Source: Bufo bufo
Lineage: Eukaryota > Chordata > Amphibia > Anura > Bufonidae
Assembly (NCBI RefSeq): GCF_905171765.1
Contig: NC_053390.1
Span: 210,805,359 to 210,869,358, forward strand
Length of the DNA: 64,000 nt
Direction of reading: 5' to 3'
Every line of letters begins with the position of its first letter. The stretch's first letter is position 1. Shown here piece after piece: positions 1 to 11,639 of the stretch. Under the pieces are notes generated by a model. It searched no databases. It was not told the origin of the DNA and saw only the letters and a list, made by a program, of their open reading frames with translations. The translations under genes and the position numbers were made by a program.

Positions 1-235
1 GAACGGAACAGCTGACCTCTAATAGAACAGTACTATCCTTGTCCATAATGCGGACAATAACATGTTCTATTTTTTTGCGGAACGGAAATACGGACATATG
101 GAAACGGAATGCACAGAGAGTAACTTCCGTTTTTGTGTTTTTTTTTGCGGACCCATTGAAAGGAATGGTTCCGCATACGTCCACAAAAAACGGAACAGCA
201 ATAGTTAGAAAAATACTTTGTGTGCATCAGCCCTA
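1..235. repeat. Short DNA-transposon-like repeat cut by the window edge
   Basis: The stretch matches 39798-40025, sharing blocks such as GAACAGTACTATCCTTGT and TTTTTTTGCGGAACGGAAATA. Its right end, GTGTGCATCAGCCCTAA, resembles the terminal sequence of the repeat at 40375-40706, which has inverted termini. It looks like a non-autonomous DNA-transposon family; the left end lies outside the window. The short open frames here are not coding. Confidence 0.6.
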
Positions 236-675
236 AGGCGGATATTATGGATTCTATCCATTCATGTGAACATATGGTTTAATCAACATTGCCAGAAAAT
301 GTAATAAACACAGTCCAAAGACCATAGATGTGATTTGTCTAAATGAAAGTGTATAAAGCAAACAGAGGTAAAGAGAAAATAGGTAGAACGTATAAGAAGA
401 AGGAGAAAGGGAAAGAAAACAAAAAAACTAAATAATCTATAGATCATAAAAATCGCTGAAGAATAGGAAAAGCTTCTGCAGTTACCCTGGGTCGCTTCTG
501 CCCAGCCACTGAGAAAAGTTGGGGATAGTTCTGAAGTTATCTCATAGAGCCCATGTACGGTGAACCGCCTCCGAGGTGTCTCTGCCCTCCGCCACCACGA
601 TCTCCATACACTCCAACAAGTCAACCTCCGCGACCCACTCCTGAATTGATGACCAATCAGCACTTAATTCTGTGG
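236..675. other. Unassigned non-coding stretch
   Basis: No repeat boundary, RNA gene or credible coding region was recognised. The open frames at 283-663 and 542-862 on the minus strand have no recognisable domain; the second runs into repeat sequence. Confidence 0.4.
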
Positions 676-696
676 TTAAAGGGATTCTGTCACCTC
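676..696. mobile_element. Left end of a split TTAA-flanked palindromic MITE
   Basis: TTAAAGGGATTCTGTCACC is the exact reverse complement of the end at 12751-12769. The rest of this MITE resumes at 11838 after the hAT insertion. TTAA target sites and an AAAGGRR-like start fit the T2 MITE family (Kolobok superfamily) described from Xenopus; family membership is inferred from the termini alone. Confidence 0.8.
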
Positions 697-830
697 TAGT
701 GTTGAGCGAACAGTTCGAGCATAGTTCGGGTCCGTACCGAATTTTGGGGTGTTCGTGACACGGACCCGAACCCGAAATTTTTCGTAAAAGTTCGGGTTCG
801 GGTTCGTCGTTCGGCATGTATTTTGGCGCA
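697..830. repeat. Left terminus of the hAT with subterminal GTTCGGGT motifs
   Basis: After the 15-base terminal inverted repeat there are many copies of GTTCGGGT and its complement in both orientations. Equivalent clusters lie at the right end and at 22180-22280. Subterminal short repeats are known transposase-binding sites in other hAT elements such as Ac; that role here is inference. Confidence 0.65.
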
Positions 831-1517
831 TTTTGAAAGGCTGCAAAGCAGCCAATCAACATGCATCATACTACTTGCCCTAAGATGCCATCGCAGCCAT
901 GCCTACTATTGGCAAGGCTGTGATTGGCCAAGTGCAGCATGTGACTCAGCCTCTTTATAAGCTTGTGCGCACGTCGGGACGTGCTCACTCCCGATGTGAA
1001 TAGAACAGGGATAGACGCAGCTGATGCTAGGGCGAGAATAGGCAGGGATAATTGAATAACTGGAAGCAAATTTCTCTCCTCCACCTGTGATTCATCTGAA
1101 CAACTGCAGCTGAGCTGCTTTTTTGATAGGGATTGGCTATTTTTAGAGTGGCCAGAGTGATTTTTCCATCCACATGTACCTGGGCTGACCGCCGGCCGCC
1201 ATTTTGCGACTTGTAGTGCTGCAGCAGAAGCTGCCACAGTGTGCATTCCAAAGCTCCAAACAAGTCAGACATCTACACCTGGGATTCAGACCAATAGCGA
1301 TTTAGCAGCACAGTCCAAGGCTATTTTTTTTAAAGGTTGTGCAGACCATTTTGTGGCACATGTTACTGGGCTGATAGGCGGCGGCCATCTTGGGACTAGT
1401 GCTGCAGCACAATCTCTCCCAACGTCCTTTAATCACTTGTAATAGTGGTCTGTGCCATAGAAATCCTACATCAGGGACTTGGGTGTGCTTGTGTCACCCC
1501 TACTAATACCAGTCCAC
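831..1517. other. Non-coding leader of the hAT element
   Basis: Single-copy sequence between the left terminus and the 227-bp array. The part at 831-960 is repeated in reverse complement at about 22020-22160, which identifies the latter as a related element. No reading frame is supported. Confidence 0.6.
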
Positions 1518-4066
1518 CTGTAATCCATACAGTGAAAAGCCATAAAGTATTCCAGTGAGGGAATTTTTTTTTTATTTAAAAAAGGCCAAGTTAGTTTATC
1601 TGGCGTTCAATATACTAGATACAGTTAGGCCTGCGTTTCATACATCTGGAATTAGCAAACTAATGTGCTGGGGTTGGGAAAACATATATGTACCCATACT
1701 AGAATCTGTCAAAGAAAGCGGTACTCACATATAACAGTCATTCCATCTGTAATCCATACAGTCAAAAGACTGAAAGTATTCCAGTGAGGGAATTTTTTTT
1801 ATTTAAAAAAGGCCAAGTTAGTTTATCTGGCGTTCAATATACTAGATACAGTTAGGCCTGCGTTTCATACATCTGGAATTAGCAAACTAATGTGCTGGGG
1901 TTGGGAAAACATATATGTACCCATACTAGAATCTGTCAAAGAAAGCGGTACTCACATATAACAGTCATTCCATCTGTAATCCATACAGTCAAAAGACTGA
2001 AAGTATTCCAGTGAGGGAATTTTTTTTATTTAAAAAAGGCCAAGTTAGTTTATCTGGCGTTCAATATACTAGATACAGTTAGGCCTGCGTTTCATACATC
2101 TGGAATTAGCAAACTAATGTGCTGGGGTTGGGAAAACATATATGTACCCATACTAGAATCTGTCAAAGAAAGCGGTACTCACATATAACAGTCATTCCAT
2201 CTGTAATCCATACAGTCAAAAGACTGAAAGTATTCCAGTGAGGGAATTTTTTTTATTTAAAAAAGGCCAAGTTAGTTTATCTGGCGTTCAATATACTAGA
2301 TACAGTTAGGCCTGCGTTTCATACATCTGGAATTAGCAAACTAATGTGCTGGGGTTGGGAAAAAATATATGTACCCATACTAGAATCTGTCAAAGAAAGC
2401 GGTACTCACATATAACAGTCATTCCATCTGTAATCCATACAGTCAAAAGACTGAAAGTATTCCAGTGAGGGAATTTTTTTTTTATTTAAAAAAGGCCAAG
2501 TTAGTTTATCTGGCGTTCAATATACTAGATACAGTTAGGCCTGCGTTTCATACATCTGGAATTAGCAAACTAATGTGCTGGGGTTGGGAAAACATATATG
2601 TACCCATACTAGAATCTGTCAAAGAAAGCGGTACTCACATATAACAGTCATTCCATCTGTAATCCATACAGTCAAAAGACTGAAAGTATTCCAGTGAGGG
2701 GATTTTTTTTATTTAAAAAAGGCCAAGTTAGTTTATCTGGCGTTCAATATACTAGATACAGTTAGGCCTGCGTTTCATACATCTGGAATTAGCAAACTAA
2801 TGTGCTGGGGTTGGGAAAACATATATGTACCCATACTAGAATCTGTCAAAGAAAGCGGTACTCACATATAACAGTCATTCCATCTGTAATCCATACAGTC
2901 AAAAGACTGAAAGTATTCCAGTGAGGGGATTTTTTTTATTTAAAAAAGGCCAAGTTAGTTTATCTGGCGTTCAATATACTAGATACAGTTAGGCCTGCGT
3001 TTCATACATCTGGAATTAGCAAACTAATGTGCTGGGGTTGGGAAAACATATATGTACCCATACTAGAATCTGTCAAAGAAAGCGGTACTCACATATAACA
3101 GTCATTCCATCTGTAATCCATACAGTCAAAAGACTGAAAGTATTCCAGTGAGGGGATTTTTTTTATTTAAAAAAGGCCAAGTTAGTTTATCTGGCGTTCA
3201 ATATACTAGATACAGTTAGGCCTGCGTTTCATACATCTGGAATTAGCAAACTAATGTGCTGGGGTTGGGAAAACATATATGTACCCATACTAGAATCTGT
3301 CAAAGAAAGCGGTACTCACATATAACAGTCATTCCATCTGTAATCCATACAGTCAAAAGACTGAAAGTATTCCAGTGAGGGGATTTTTTTTATTTAAAAA
3401 AGGACAAGTTAGTTTATCTGGCGTTCAATATACTAGATACAGTTAGGCCTGCGTTTCATACATCTGGAATTAGCAAACTAATGTGCTGGGGTTGGGAAAA
3501 CATATATGTACCCATACTAGAATCTGTCAAAGAAAGCGGTACTCACATATAACAGTCATTCCATCTGTAATCCATACAGTCAAAAGACTGAAAGTATTCC
3601 AGTGAGGGGATTTTTTTTATTTAAAAAAGGCCAAGTTAGTTTATCTGGCGTTCAATATACTAGATACAGTTAGGCCTGCGTTTCATACATCTGGAATTAG
3701 CAAACTAATGTGCTGGGGTTGGGAAAACATATATGTACCCATACTAGAATCTGTCAAAGAAAGCGGTACTCACATATAACAGTCATTCCATCTGTAATCC
3801 ATACAGTCAAAAGACTGAAAGTATTCCAGTGAGGGAATTTTTTTTTTATTTAAAAAAGGCCAAGTTAGTTTATCTGGCGTTCAATATACTAGATACAGTT
3901 AGGCCTGCGTTTCATACATCTGGAATTAGCAAACTAATGTGCTGGGGTTGGGAAAACATATATGTACCCATACTAGAATCTGTCAAAGAAAGCGGTACTC
4001 ACATATAACAGTCATTCCATCTGTAATCCATACAGTCAAAAGACTGAAAGTATTCCAGTGAGGGGA
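1518..4066. repeat. Tandem array, 227-bp unit, about 11 copies
   Basis: The block GGGGTTGGGAAAACATATAT recurs at about 1670, 1897, 2124, 2351, 2580, 2807, 3034, 3261, 3488, 3715 and 3944. Spacing is 227 bases, or 229 where the T-run is two bases longer. Units are nearly identical apart from the T-run and a GAA/GGA variant before it, suggesting recent amplification. The array ends about 8 bases before the TATA box of the transposase gene, so it forms the upstream region of that gene. Confidence 0.95.
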
Positions 4067-4073
4067 TTTTGCT

Positions 4074-4080
4074 TATAAAA
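4074..4080 (+). promoter_or_regulatory. TATA box upstream of the hAT transposase
   Basis: TATAAAA lies 40 bases before the ATG at 4120, immediately after the last 227-bp unit. Position and sequence fit a core promoter; the transcript start is not known. Confidence 0.55.
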
Positions 4081-4119
4081 AATAATATATTTCATTGTGG
4101 TGCGAGTTGAATCGCAACA

Positions 4120-5313
4120 ATGAAGAAAAATACTATTAAGGGACGAGGACGCGGTCGTGGTGGTGTCCGTGGAGCCTCTGTTGCTGGTAGAGGACGTGGC
4201 CGTTCGGCCCCAGGCGCACACAGTAGGGAACGAACTCCCTCAACTAGCCGGCAGAATGTACCGCAATATCTCGTGGGGCCCAATGCCGCTCTTAGGATGG
4301 TAAGGCCTGAGCAGGTACAGGCATTAATCGATTGGGTGGCCGACAGTGCTTCCAGCACGTTCACCACATGGTCTTCCACCCAGTCTTCTGCGGAAAGCGC
4401 ACAGGTGGCACCTGAAAACCAAGCCCATCAGTCTGTCACATCACCCCCAAGCATATCAGGGAAACGGTCTGAGCCACAAGTTATGCAGCAGTCTCTTCTT
4501 CTGTTTGAAGACTCTGCTTCCAGGGTTTCCCAGGGGCGTCCACCTAGCCCTTCCCCAGTGGAGGAAGACATACCATGCACTGACGCACAACCACTTATGT
4601 CTCCAGATGAAGAGGACATGGGAATACCACCACAGCAGAGTCACCGACTCTCTGATGATGACGAAACACAGGTGCCCACTGCCGCGTCTTTTTGCAGTGT
4701 GCAGACTGAACAGGAGGAGGTCAGGGAGGGAGACTGGGTGGAAGACGATGCAGAGGACGATGAGGTCTTAGACCCCACATGGACTGAAGGTCGTGGCGAT
4801 GACTTTCACAGTTCAGAGGAAGAGGTAGTGGTGAGACCGAGACAACAGCGAAGCCAAAGAGGGAGCAGGGGGCCAAAGCAGACGAGCCGCCGCCCCCAGA
4901 GTTCGCCTGCTACTGGACATCGCCAACAGGGACCCAGCCCCACAAAGGCAGCTTCAAAGAGTTCCCTGGCATGGCACTTCTTTAAACAATGTCCTACCGA
5001 CAAGACCCGAGTGACTTGCACGCTCTGCCATCAGAGCCTGAGGCGAGGCATTAACGTTCTGAACCTCAGCACAACCTGCATGACCAGGCATCTACATGCA
5101 AAGCATGAACTGCAGTGGGGTACACACCTTAAAAACCAGGCACTCGCTGAGGCTCCCCCTGCTCCCTCTACCGCTGCTGCCTCGGCTTCCGCCTCGAGAG
5201 GAATGTTGCCACCTGCCGAATGTTGCCACCGACACCACCACCACCGCCACCGTCAACTAGCGTCTCCACTATATCACACAGCAGCGTTCAGCTCTCAATA
5301 TCTCAAACCTTAG
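4120..5313 (+). CDS. hAT transposase, N-terminal part with BED zinc finger (frameshifted)
   Basis: This frame encodes 397 residues. Residues 1-35 are an Arg/Gly-rich basic tail, 130-240 is acidic and low complexity, and about 283-329 form a BED-type zinc finger with the WHFF start, C300-x2-C303 and H324-x4-H329. BED fingers are the DNA-binding domain of many hAT transposases and of domesticated ZBED proteins. ATG 4120 is chosen because it is the first ATG after the TATA box and opens the long frame. True coding in this frame probably ends near 5215: the sequence GAATGTTGCCACC occurs at 5201 and again at 5218, a 17-base spacing that changes frame, and the last ~30 residues (His-rich) look out of frame. 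The catalytic part continues in the frame starting at 5220. Confidence 0.85.
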   Translation: MKKNTIKGRGRGRGGVRGASVAGRGRGRSAPGAHSRERTPSTSRQNVPQYLVGPNAALRMVRPEQVQALIDWVADSASSTFTTWSSTQSSAESAQVAPENQAHQSVTSPPSISGKRSEPQVMQQSLLLFEDSASRVSQGRPPSPSPVEEDIPCTDAQPLMSPDEEDMGIPPQQSHRLSDDDETQVPTAASFCSVQTEQEEVREGDWVEDDAEDDEVLDPTWTEGRGDDFHSSEEEVVVRPRQQRSQRGSRGPKQTSRRPQSSPATGHRQQGPSPTKAASKSSLAWHFFKQCPTDKTRVTCTLCHQSLRRGINVLNLSTTCMTRHLHAKHELQWGTHLKNQALAEAPPAPSTAAASASASRGMLPPAECCHRHHHHRHRQLASPLYHTAAFSSQYLKP

Positions 5314-7427
5314 AGAGGAAGCGCAAATTCCCCCCGAGTCACCCTCGAGCCCTTGGCCTGAACGCCAGCATTTCTAAACTGCTGGCCTTTGAAATGCAGG
5401 TTCCCAGCCGCCACTACTTCTCCAAGACAGCCGTGCCTTCCCTGCACATGCAAGTGTCCGATAAAATCAAGTGTGCACTGCGCAACGCCATTTGTGGCAA
5501 GGTCCACCTAACCACAGATACGTGGACCAGTAAGCACGGCCAGGGACGCTATATCTCACTAACTGCACACTGGATGAATGTAGTGGCGGCTGGGCCCCCG
5601 GCGGACAGTTCCTTGGCGCACGTCCTTCCGCCCCCTAGGATCGCAGGGCATCATTCTCTGCCTCCTGTAGCCTCCTCCTCCTACTCGGCTTCCTCCTCCA
5701 CTGCTTCCACCAGCTCATCCGGTCAGCCACACACCTTCACCACCAACTTCAGCACAGCCCGGGGTAAACGTCAGCAGGCCATTCTGAAACTCATATGTTT
5801 GGGGGACAGGCCCCACAGCGCAAAGGAGTTGTGGCGGGGTATTGAACAACAGACCGACGAGTGGTTTCTGCCGGTGGGCCTCAAGCCAGGCCTGGTGGTA
5901 TGCGATAATGGGCGAAATCTCGTGGCAGCTCTGGGACTAGCCGGTTTGACGCACATCCCTTGCCTGGCGCATGTGCTGAACTTGGTGGTGCAGAGGTTCA
6001 TTCACCACTACCCCAACATGTCAGAGCTGCTGCATAAAGTGCGGGCCGTCTGTGCGCGCTTCCGCCGTTCACATCCTGCCGCTGCTCGCCTGTCTGCGCT
6101 ACAGCGGAACTTCGGCCTTCCCGCTCACCGCCTCATATGCGACGTGCCCACCCGGTGGAACTCCACCTTGCACATGCTGGAGAGACTGTGCGAGCAGCAG
6201 CAGGCCATAGTGGAGTTTCAGCTGCAGCACGCTCGCGTCAGTCGTACTGCCGAACAGCACCACTTCACCACCAATGATTGGGCCTCCATGCGAGACCTGT
6301 GTGCCCTGCTGCGCTGTTTCGAGTACTCCACCAACATGGCCAGTGGCGATGACACTGTTATCAGCGTTACAATACCACTTCTATGTCTCCTTGAGAAAAC
6401 ACTTAGGGCAATGATGTTAGAGGAGGTGGCCCAGGTGGAGGAGGAGGAGGAGGATGAGGGCTCGTTTCTAACACTTTCGGGCCAGTCTGTTCGAAGTGGC
6501 TCAGAGGGAGGTTTGTTTAAGCAGCAGAGGACAGGTTCACAAGTCGCCAGCCAAGGCACTGTACTGGAGGACGAGGAGGATGAGGAGGAGGAGGTGGAGG
6601 GGGACGAGGATGACGCAAGTTCACAGCGGGGTGGCAGCCCAGGCCCATCACTGGTGCGTGGCTGGGGGGATACGGTGGACGATGACGATACGCCTCCCAC
6701 AGAGGACAGCTTGTCCTTACCCATGGGTAGCCTGGCCCACATGAGCGAATATATGCTCCAATGCCTGCACAACGACAGCAGAGTTGCCCACGTTTTAACG
6801 TGTGCAGACTACTGGGTGGCCACCCTGCTGGATCCCCGGTATAAAGACAATGTGCCCACTTTAATTCCTGAACTGGAGCGCGACCGTAAGATGCGCGAGT
6901 ACAAGCGCACGCTGATAGAGGCGCTCTTGAGAGCATTCCCACATGTCACAGGGGAACAGGTGGAAGGTGAAGGCAGAGGAGTGGCAAGAGGTCGCCAACG
7001 CAGCTGTGTCACGGCCAGCTCATCTGAGGGCAGGGTTAGCATGGCAGAAATGTGGAAAAGTTTTGTCTCCACGCCACAGCTATCTGCACCGACACCTGAT
7101 ACGGAACGTGTTAGCAGGAGGCAGCATTTCACTAACATGGTTGAACAGTATGTCTGCACACCCCTCCACATCCTGACGGATGGTTCGGCCCCATTCAACT
7201 ACTGGGTTTCGAAATTGTCCACGTGGCCAGAGTTAGCATGTTATGCCTTGGAGGTGCTTTCCTGCCCGGCGGCCAGCGTTTTATCTGAACGCGTATTCAG
7301 CACGGCAGGGGGCATCATTACTGACAAGCGCAGCCGCCTGTCCACAGCCAACGTGGACAAGCTGACCTTCATAAAGATGAACCAGGCATGGATCCCACAG
7401 GACCTGTCCCTCCCTTGTGCAGAGTAG
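5220..7427 (+). CDS. hAT transposase, catalytic and dimerisation part
   Basis: The 735-residue frame contains the hAT RNase H-like core. The first acidic residue is D100 (TTDTWTS), the second D229 (VVCDNGRN), followed by the CLAHVLNLVV signature at 248-257 and DVPTRWNS at 308-315. The third acidic residue is E690 in SERVFSTAG. A highly acidic insertion lies at about 405-500, LLDPRYKD at 536-543, and the C-terminal hAT dimerisation domain at about 660-722. The protein would cut and paste elements bearing the TAGTGTTGAGCG terminus. The frame lacks its own natural start; the ATG at 5220 sits in the short duplication that separates it from the BED-finger frame. All family hallmarks are present, so the only visible defect is the frameshift near 5201-5230. 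The stop is TAG at 7425. Confidence 0.9.
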   Translation: MLPPTPPPPPPSTSVSTISHSSVQLSISQTLERKRKFPPSHPRALGLNASISKLLAFEMQVPSRHYFSKTAVPSLHMQVSDKIKCALRNAICGKVHLTTDTWTSKHGQGRYISLTAHWMNVVAAGPPADSSLAHVLPPPRIAGHHSLPPVASSSYSASSSTASTSSSGQPHTFTTNFSTARGKRQQAILKLICLGDRPHSAKELWRGIEQQTDEWFLPVGLKPGLVVCDNGRNLVAALGLAGLTHIPCLAHVLNLVVQRFIHHYPNMSELLHKVRAVCARFRRSHPAAARLSALQRNFGLPAHRLICDVPTRWNSTLHMLERLCEQQQAIVEFQLQHARVSRTAEQHHFTTNDWASMRDLCALLRCFEYSTNMASGDDTVISVTIPLLCLLEKTLRAMMLEEVAQVEEEEEDEGSFLTLSGQSVRSGSEGGLFKQQRTGSQVASQGTVLEDEEDEEEEVEGDEDDASSQRGGSPGPSLVRGWGDTVDDDDTPPTEDSLSLPMGSLAHMSEYMLQCLHNDSRVAHVLTCADYWVATLLDPRYKDNVPTLIPELERDRKMREYKRTLIEALLRAFPHVTGEQVEGEGRGVARGRQRSCVTASSSEGRVSMAEMWKSFVSTPQLSAPTPDTERVSRRQHFTNMVEQYVCTPLHILTDGSAPFNYWVSKLSTWPELACYALEVLSCPAASVLSERVFSTAGGIITDKRSRLSTANVDKLTFIKMNQAWIPQDLSLPCAE

Positions 7428-7519
7428 TCCTTATTAACTGCCTAAAACATGTCTTGTTGTGCTACGGGCCACTTCTTTATTTGATACAAATTTTATGAAA
7501 CCCACAGTTGAATGAAACT

Positions 7520-10500
7520 CTTCTCTGTCTGGGCGCCGGGGCCTAACCAGATGAAAGTGGCCGGTTAAACTAACGGGTGACATGAAGCCATAACCTCTGC
7601 CATGCTACCTCTGTCTTCTGTCTGGGTGCTGAGGCCTAAGTCAAATAAAGCGGTCTTCTGCTGTGCTGGGGGATATGAAGCTAATCTCTGACCTCTCTCC
7701 TCTGTCTGGGTCCAAAGGCCTAAATCACTGAAAGAGGCCTTCTCCTGTGGTGTGTGATATGATGCCAGAATATGTGCTGTGGGGCCTCTCTCCTCTTCCT
7801 GGGTGCAGGGGTCAAATAAACTAAATTGTGGCCTACTCCTGTGGTGGTTGATATGATGCCTGATTCTCTGATGTGGAACCTCTCTCCTCTGTTTGGGTGA
7901 AGGGGTCAAAGTAACTAAATGGTGGCTTCTCCTGTGGTGGCTGATATGATGCCAGAATATGTGCTGTGGTGCCTCTCTCCTCTTCCTGGGTGCAGGGGTC
8001 AAAGTAACTAAATGGTGGCTTCTCCTGTGGTGGCTGATATGATGCCAGAATATGTGCTGTGGGGCCTCTCTCCTCTTCCTGGGTGCATGGGTCAAAGTAA
8101 CTCAATGGTGGCTTCTCCTGTGGTGGCTGATATGATGCCAGAATATGTGCTGTGGTGCCTCTCTCCTCTTCCTGGGTGCGGGGGTCAAAGTAACTCAATG
8201 GTGGCTTCTCCTGTGGTGGCTGATATGATGCCAGAATATGTGCTGTGGTGCCTCTCTCCTCTTCCTGGGTGCGGGGGTCAAAGTAACTCAATGGTGGCTT
8301 CTCCTGTGGTGTGTGATATGATGCCAGAATATGTGCTGTGGGGCCTCTCTCCTCTTCCTGGGTGCAGGGGTCAAATAAACTAAATTGTGGCCTACTCCTG
8401 TGGTGGTTGATATGATGCCTGATTCTCTGATGTGGAACCTCTCTCCTCTGTTTGGGTGAAGGGGTCAAAGTAACTAAATGGTGGCTTCTCCTGTGGTGGC
8501 TGATATGATGCCAGAATATGTGCTGTGGTGCCTCTCTCCTCTTCCTGGGTGCAGGGGTCAAAGTAACTAAATGGTGGCTTCTCCTGTGGTGGCTGATATG
8601 ATGCCAGAATATGTGCTGTGGGGCCTCTCTCCTCTTCCTGGGTGCAGGGGTCAAAGTAACTCAATGGTGGCTTCTCCTGTGGTGGCTGATATGATGCCAG
8701 AATATGTGCTGTGGTGCCTCTCTCCTCTTCCTGGGTGCGGGGGTCAAAGTAACTCAATGGTGGCTTCTCCTGTGGTGGCTGATATGATGCCAGAATATGT
8801 GCTGTGGTGCCTCTCTCCTCTTCCTGGGTGCGGGGGTCAAAGTAACTCAATGGTGGCTTCTCCTGTGGTGTGTGATATGATGCCAGAATATGTGCTGTGG
8901 GGCCTCTCTCCTCTTCCTGGGTGCAGGGGTCAAATAAACTAAATTGTGGCCTACTCCTGTGGTGGTTGATATGATGCCTGATTCTCTGATGTGGAACCTC
9001 TCTCCTCTGTTTGGGTGAAGGGGTCAAAGTAACTAAATGGTGGCTTCTCCTGTGGTGGCTGATATGATGCCAGAATATGTGCTGTGGTGCCTCTCTCCTC
9101 TTCCTGGGTGCAGGGGTCAAAGTAACTAAATGGTGGCTTCTCCTGTGGTGGCTGATATGATGCCAGAATATGTGCTGTGGGGCCTCTCTCCTCTTCCTGG
9201 GTGCAGGGGTCAAAGTAACTCAATGGTGGCTTCTCCTGTGGTGGCTGATATGATGCCAGAATATGTGCTGTGGTGCCTCTCTCCTCTGTCTGGGTCCAAA
9301 GGCCTAAATCACTGAAAGAGGCCTTCTCCTGTGGTGTGTGATATGATGCCTGAATATGTGCTGTGGTGCCTCTCTCCTCTTCCTGGGTGCGGGGGTCAAA
9401 GTAACTCAATGGTGGCTTCTCCTGTGGTGGCTGATATGATGCCAGAATATGTGCTGTGGTGCCTCTCTCCTCTTCCTGGGTGCGGGGGTCAAAGTAACTC
9501 AATGGTGGCTTCTCCTGTGGTGGCTGATATGATGCCAGAATATGTGCTGTGGGGCCTCTCTCCTCTTCCTGGGTGCAGGGGTCAAAGTAACTCAATGGTG
9601 GCTTCTCCTGAGGTGGTTAGTATGATGCCAGAATATGTGCTGTGGGGCCTCTCTCCTCTTCCTGGGTGCAGGGGTCAAAGTAACTCAATGGTGGCTTCTC
9701 CTGTGGTGGCTGATATGATGCCAGAATATGTGCTGTGGTGCCTCTCTCCTCTTCCTGGGTGCGGGGGTCAAAGTAACTCAATGGTGGCTTCTCCTGTGGT
9801 GGCTGATATGATGCCAGAATATGTGCTGTGGGGCCTCTCTCCTCTTCCTGGGTGCGGGGGTCAAAGTAACTCAATGGTGGCTTCTCCTGTGGTGGCTGAT
9901 ATGATGCCAGAATATGTGCTGTGGGGCCTCTCTCCTCTTCCTGGGTGCAGGGGTCAAAGTAACTCAATGGTGGCTTCTCCTGTGGTGGTTAGTATGATGC
10001 CAGAATATGTGCTGTGGGGCCTCTCTCCTCTTCCTGGGTGCAGGGGTCAAAGTAACTCAATGGTGGCTTCTCCTGTGGTGGCTGATATGATGCCAGAATA
10101 TGTGCTGTGGTGCCTCTCTCCTCTTCCTGGGTGCGGGGGTCAAAGTAACTCAATGGTGGCTTCTCCTGTGGTGGCTGATATGATGCCAGAATATGTGCTG
10201 TGGGGCCTCTCTCCTCTTCCTGGGTGCAGGGGTCAAAGTAACTCAATGGTGGCTTCTCCTGTGCTGATTGATATAAAGCTGATGGTTGTGCCATCTGACA
10301 TGGTTGCCAGGGTCTGATTCAATGGGGGCCTACTCCTGTGGTGGGTGATCTAAATGCCTGATTCTCTGCTGTGAAACCTCTCTCCTCCGTCTGGGTGTAG
10401 GGGTCAAAGTCTTTCAAAGTCGCCTTCTCCTGTGCTAATTGATATGAAGCTGATGGTTGTGCCATCTGACATGGTTGCCGGGGTCCCATTAAATTGTGGC

Positions 10501-11550
10501 CTACTCCTGTGGTGGTTGATATGATGCCTGATTCTCTGATGTGGAACCTCTCTCCTCTGTTTGGGTGAAGGGGTCAAAGTAACTAAATGGTGGCTTCTAC
10601 TGTGGTGGCTGATATGATGCCAGAATATGTGCTGTGGGGCCTCTCTCCTCTTCCTGGGTGCAGGGGTCAAAGTAACTCAATGGTGGCTTCTCCTGTGGTG
10701 GCTGATATGATGCCAGAATATGTGCTGTGGTGCCTCTCTCCTCTTCCTGGGTGCGGGGGTCAAAGTAACTCAATGGTGGCTTCTCCTGTGGTGGCTGATA
10801 TGATGCCAGAATATGTGCTGTGGTGCCTCTCTCCTCTTCCTGGGTGCGGGGGTCAAAGTAACTCAATGGTGGCTTCTCCTGTGGTGGCTGATATGATGCC
10901 AGAATATGTGCTGTGGTGCCTCTCTCCTCTTCCTGGGTGCAGGGGTCAAAGTAACTAAATGGTGGCTTCTCCTGTGGTGGTTGATATGATGCCTGATTCT
11001 CTGCTGTGAAACCTCTCTCCTCCATCTGGGTGTAGGGGTCAAAGTCTTTCAAAGTCGCCTTCTCCTGTGCTGATTGATATAAAGCTGATGGTTGTGCCAT
11101 CTGACATGGTTGCCAGGGTCTGATTCAATGGGGGCCTACTCCTGTGGTGGGTGATCTAAATGCCTGATTCTCTGCTGTGAAACCTCTCTCCTCCGTCTGG
11201 GTGTAGGGGTCAAAGTCTTTCAAAGTCGCCTTCTCCTGTGCTGATTGATATAAAGCTTATGCTTGTGCCATCTGACATGGTTGCCGGGGTCTGATTCAAT
11301 GGTGGCCTACTCCTGTGGTGGGTGATCTAAATGCCTGATTCTCTGCTGTGTAACCTCTCTCCTCCGTCTGGGTGTAGGGGTCAAAGTAACTAAATGGTGG
11401 CCTACTCCTGTGGTGGGTGATATGATGCCTGGTTCTCTGCTGTGGGACCTCTCTCCTTTGTCTGGGTGCTGTGGTCAAAATAATAGTAAGTGACCTTCTC
11501 CATTGGTGGGTGACTTGAAGCCTGATTCTGTGCTATGGGACCTCACTCCA
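7520..11550. repeat. Tandem array, 93-bp unit, about 43 copies with higher-order structure
   Basis: The unit includes GATATGATGCCAGAATATGT and GGTGCAGGGGTCAAAGTAAC. Its period is 93, a multiple of three without stops in several frames, so long frames of repeated 31-residue peptides appear on both strands and are artefacts. A six-unit block repeats with a 559-base period: features at 7833, 8392 and 8951 on one strand and 8012, 8571 and 9130 on the other coincide exactly. Units at both edges (7520-7750 and 11300-11550) are more diverged than those in the middle, as in satellites growing by unequal exchange. Confidence 0.95.
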
Positions 11551-11639
11551 ATTAATATTGTTTAATTTTTATTTATTTTATGTTAACTCATCATTTCCCT
11601 ATCTACATATGTTTGCAGGGGATTTAACTACATTTTGCT

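Noticed and set aside
283..862. Two minus-strand frames of 126 and 106 residues
   Set aside because: No recognisable domain, and the second overlaps the hAT terminus.
7565..11100. Long frames of 100-330 residues on both strands with repeated 31-residue peptides
   Set aside because: They follow from a stop-free 93-bp tandem unit; both strands are open at once and no start, promoter or domain supports translation.
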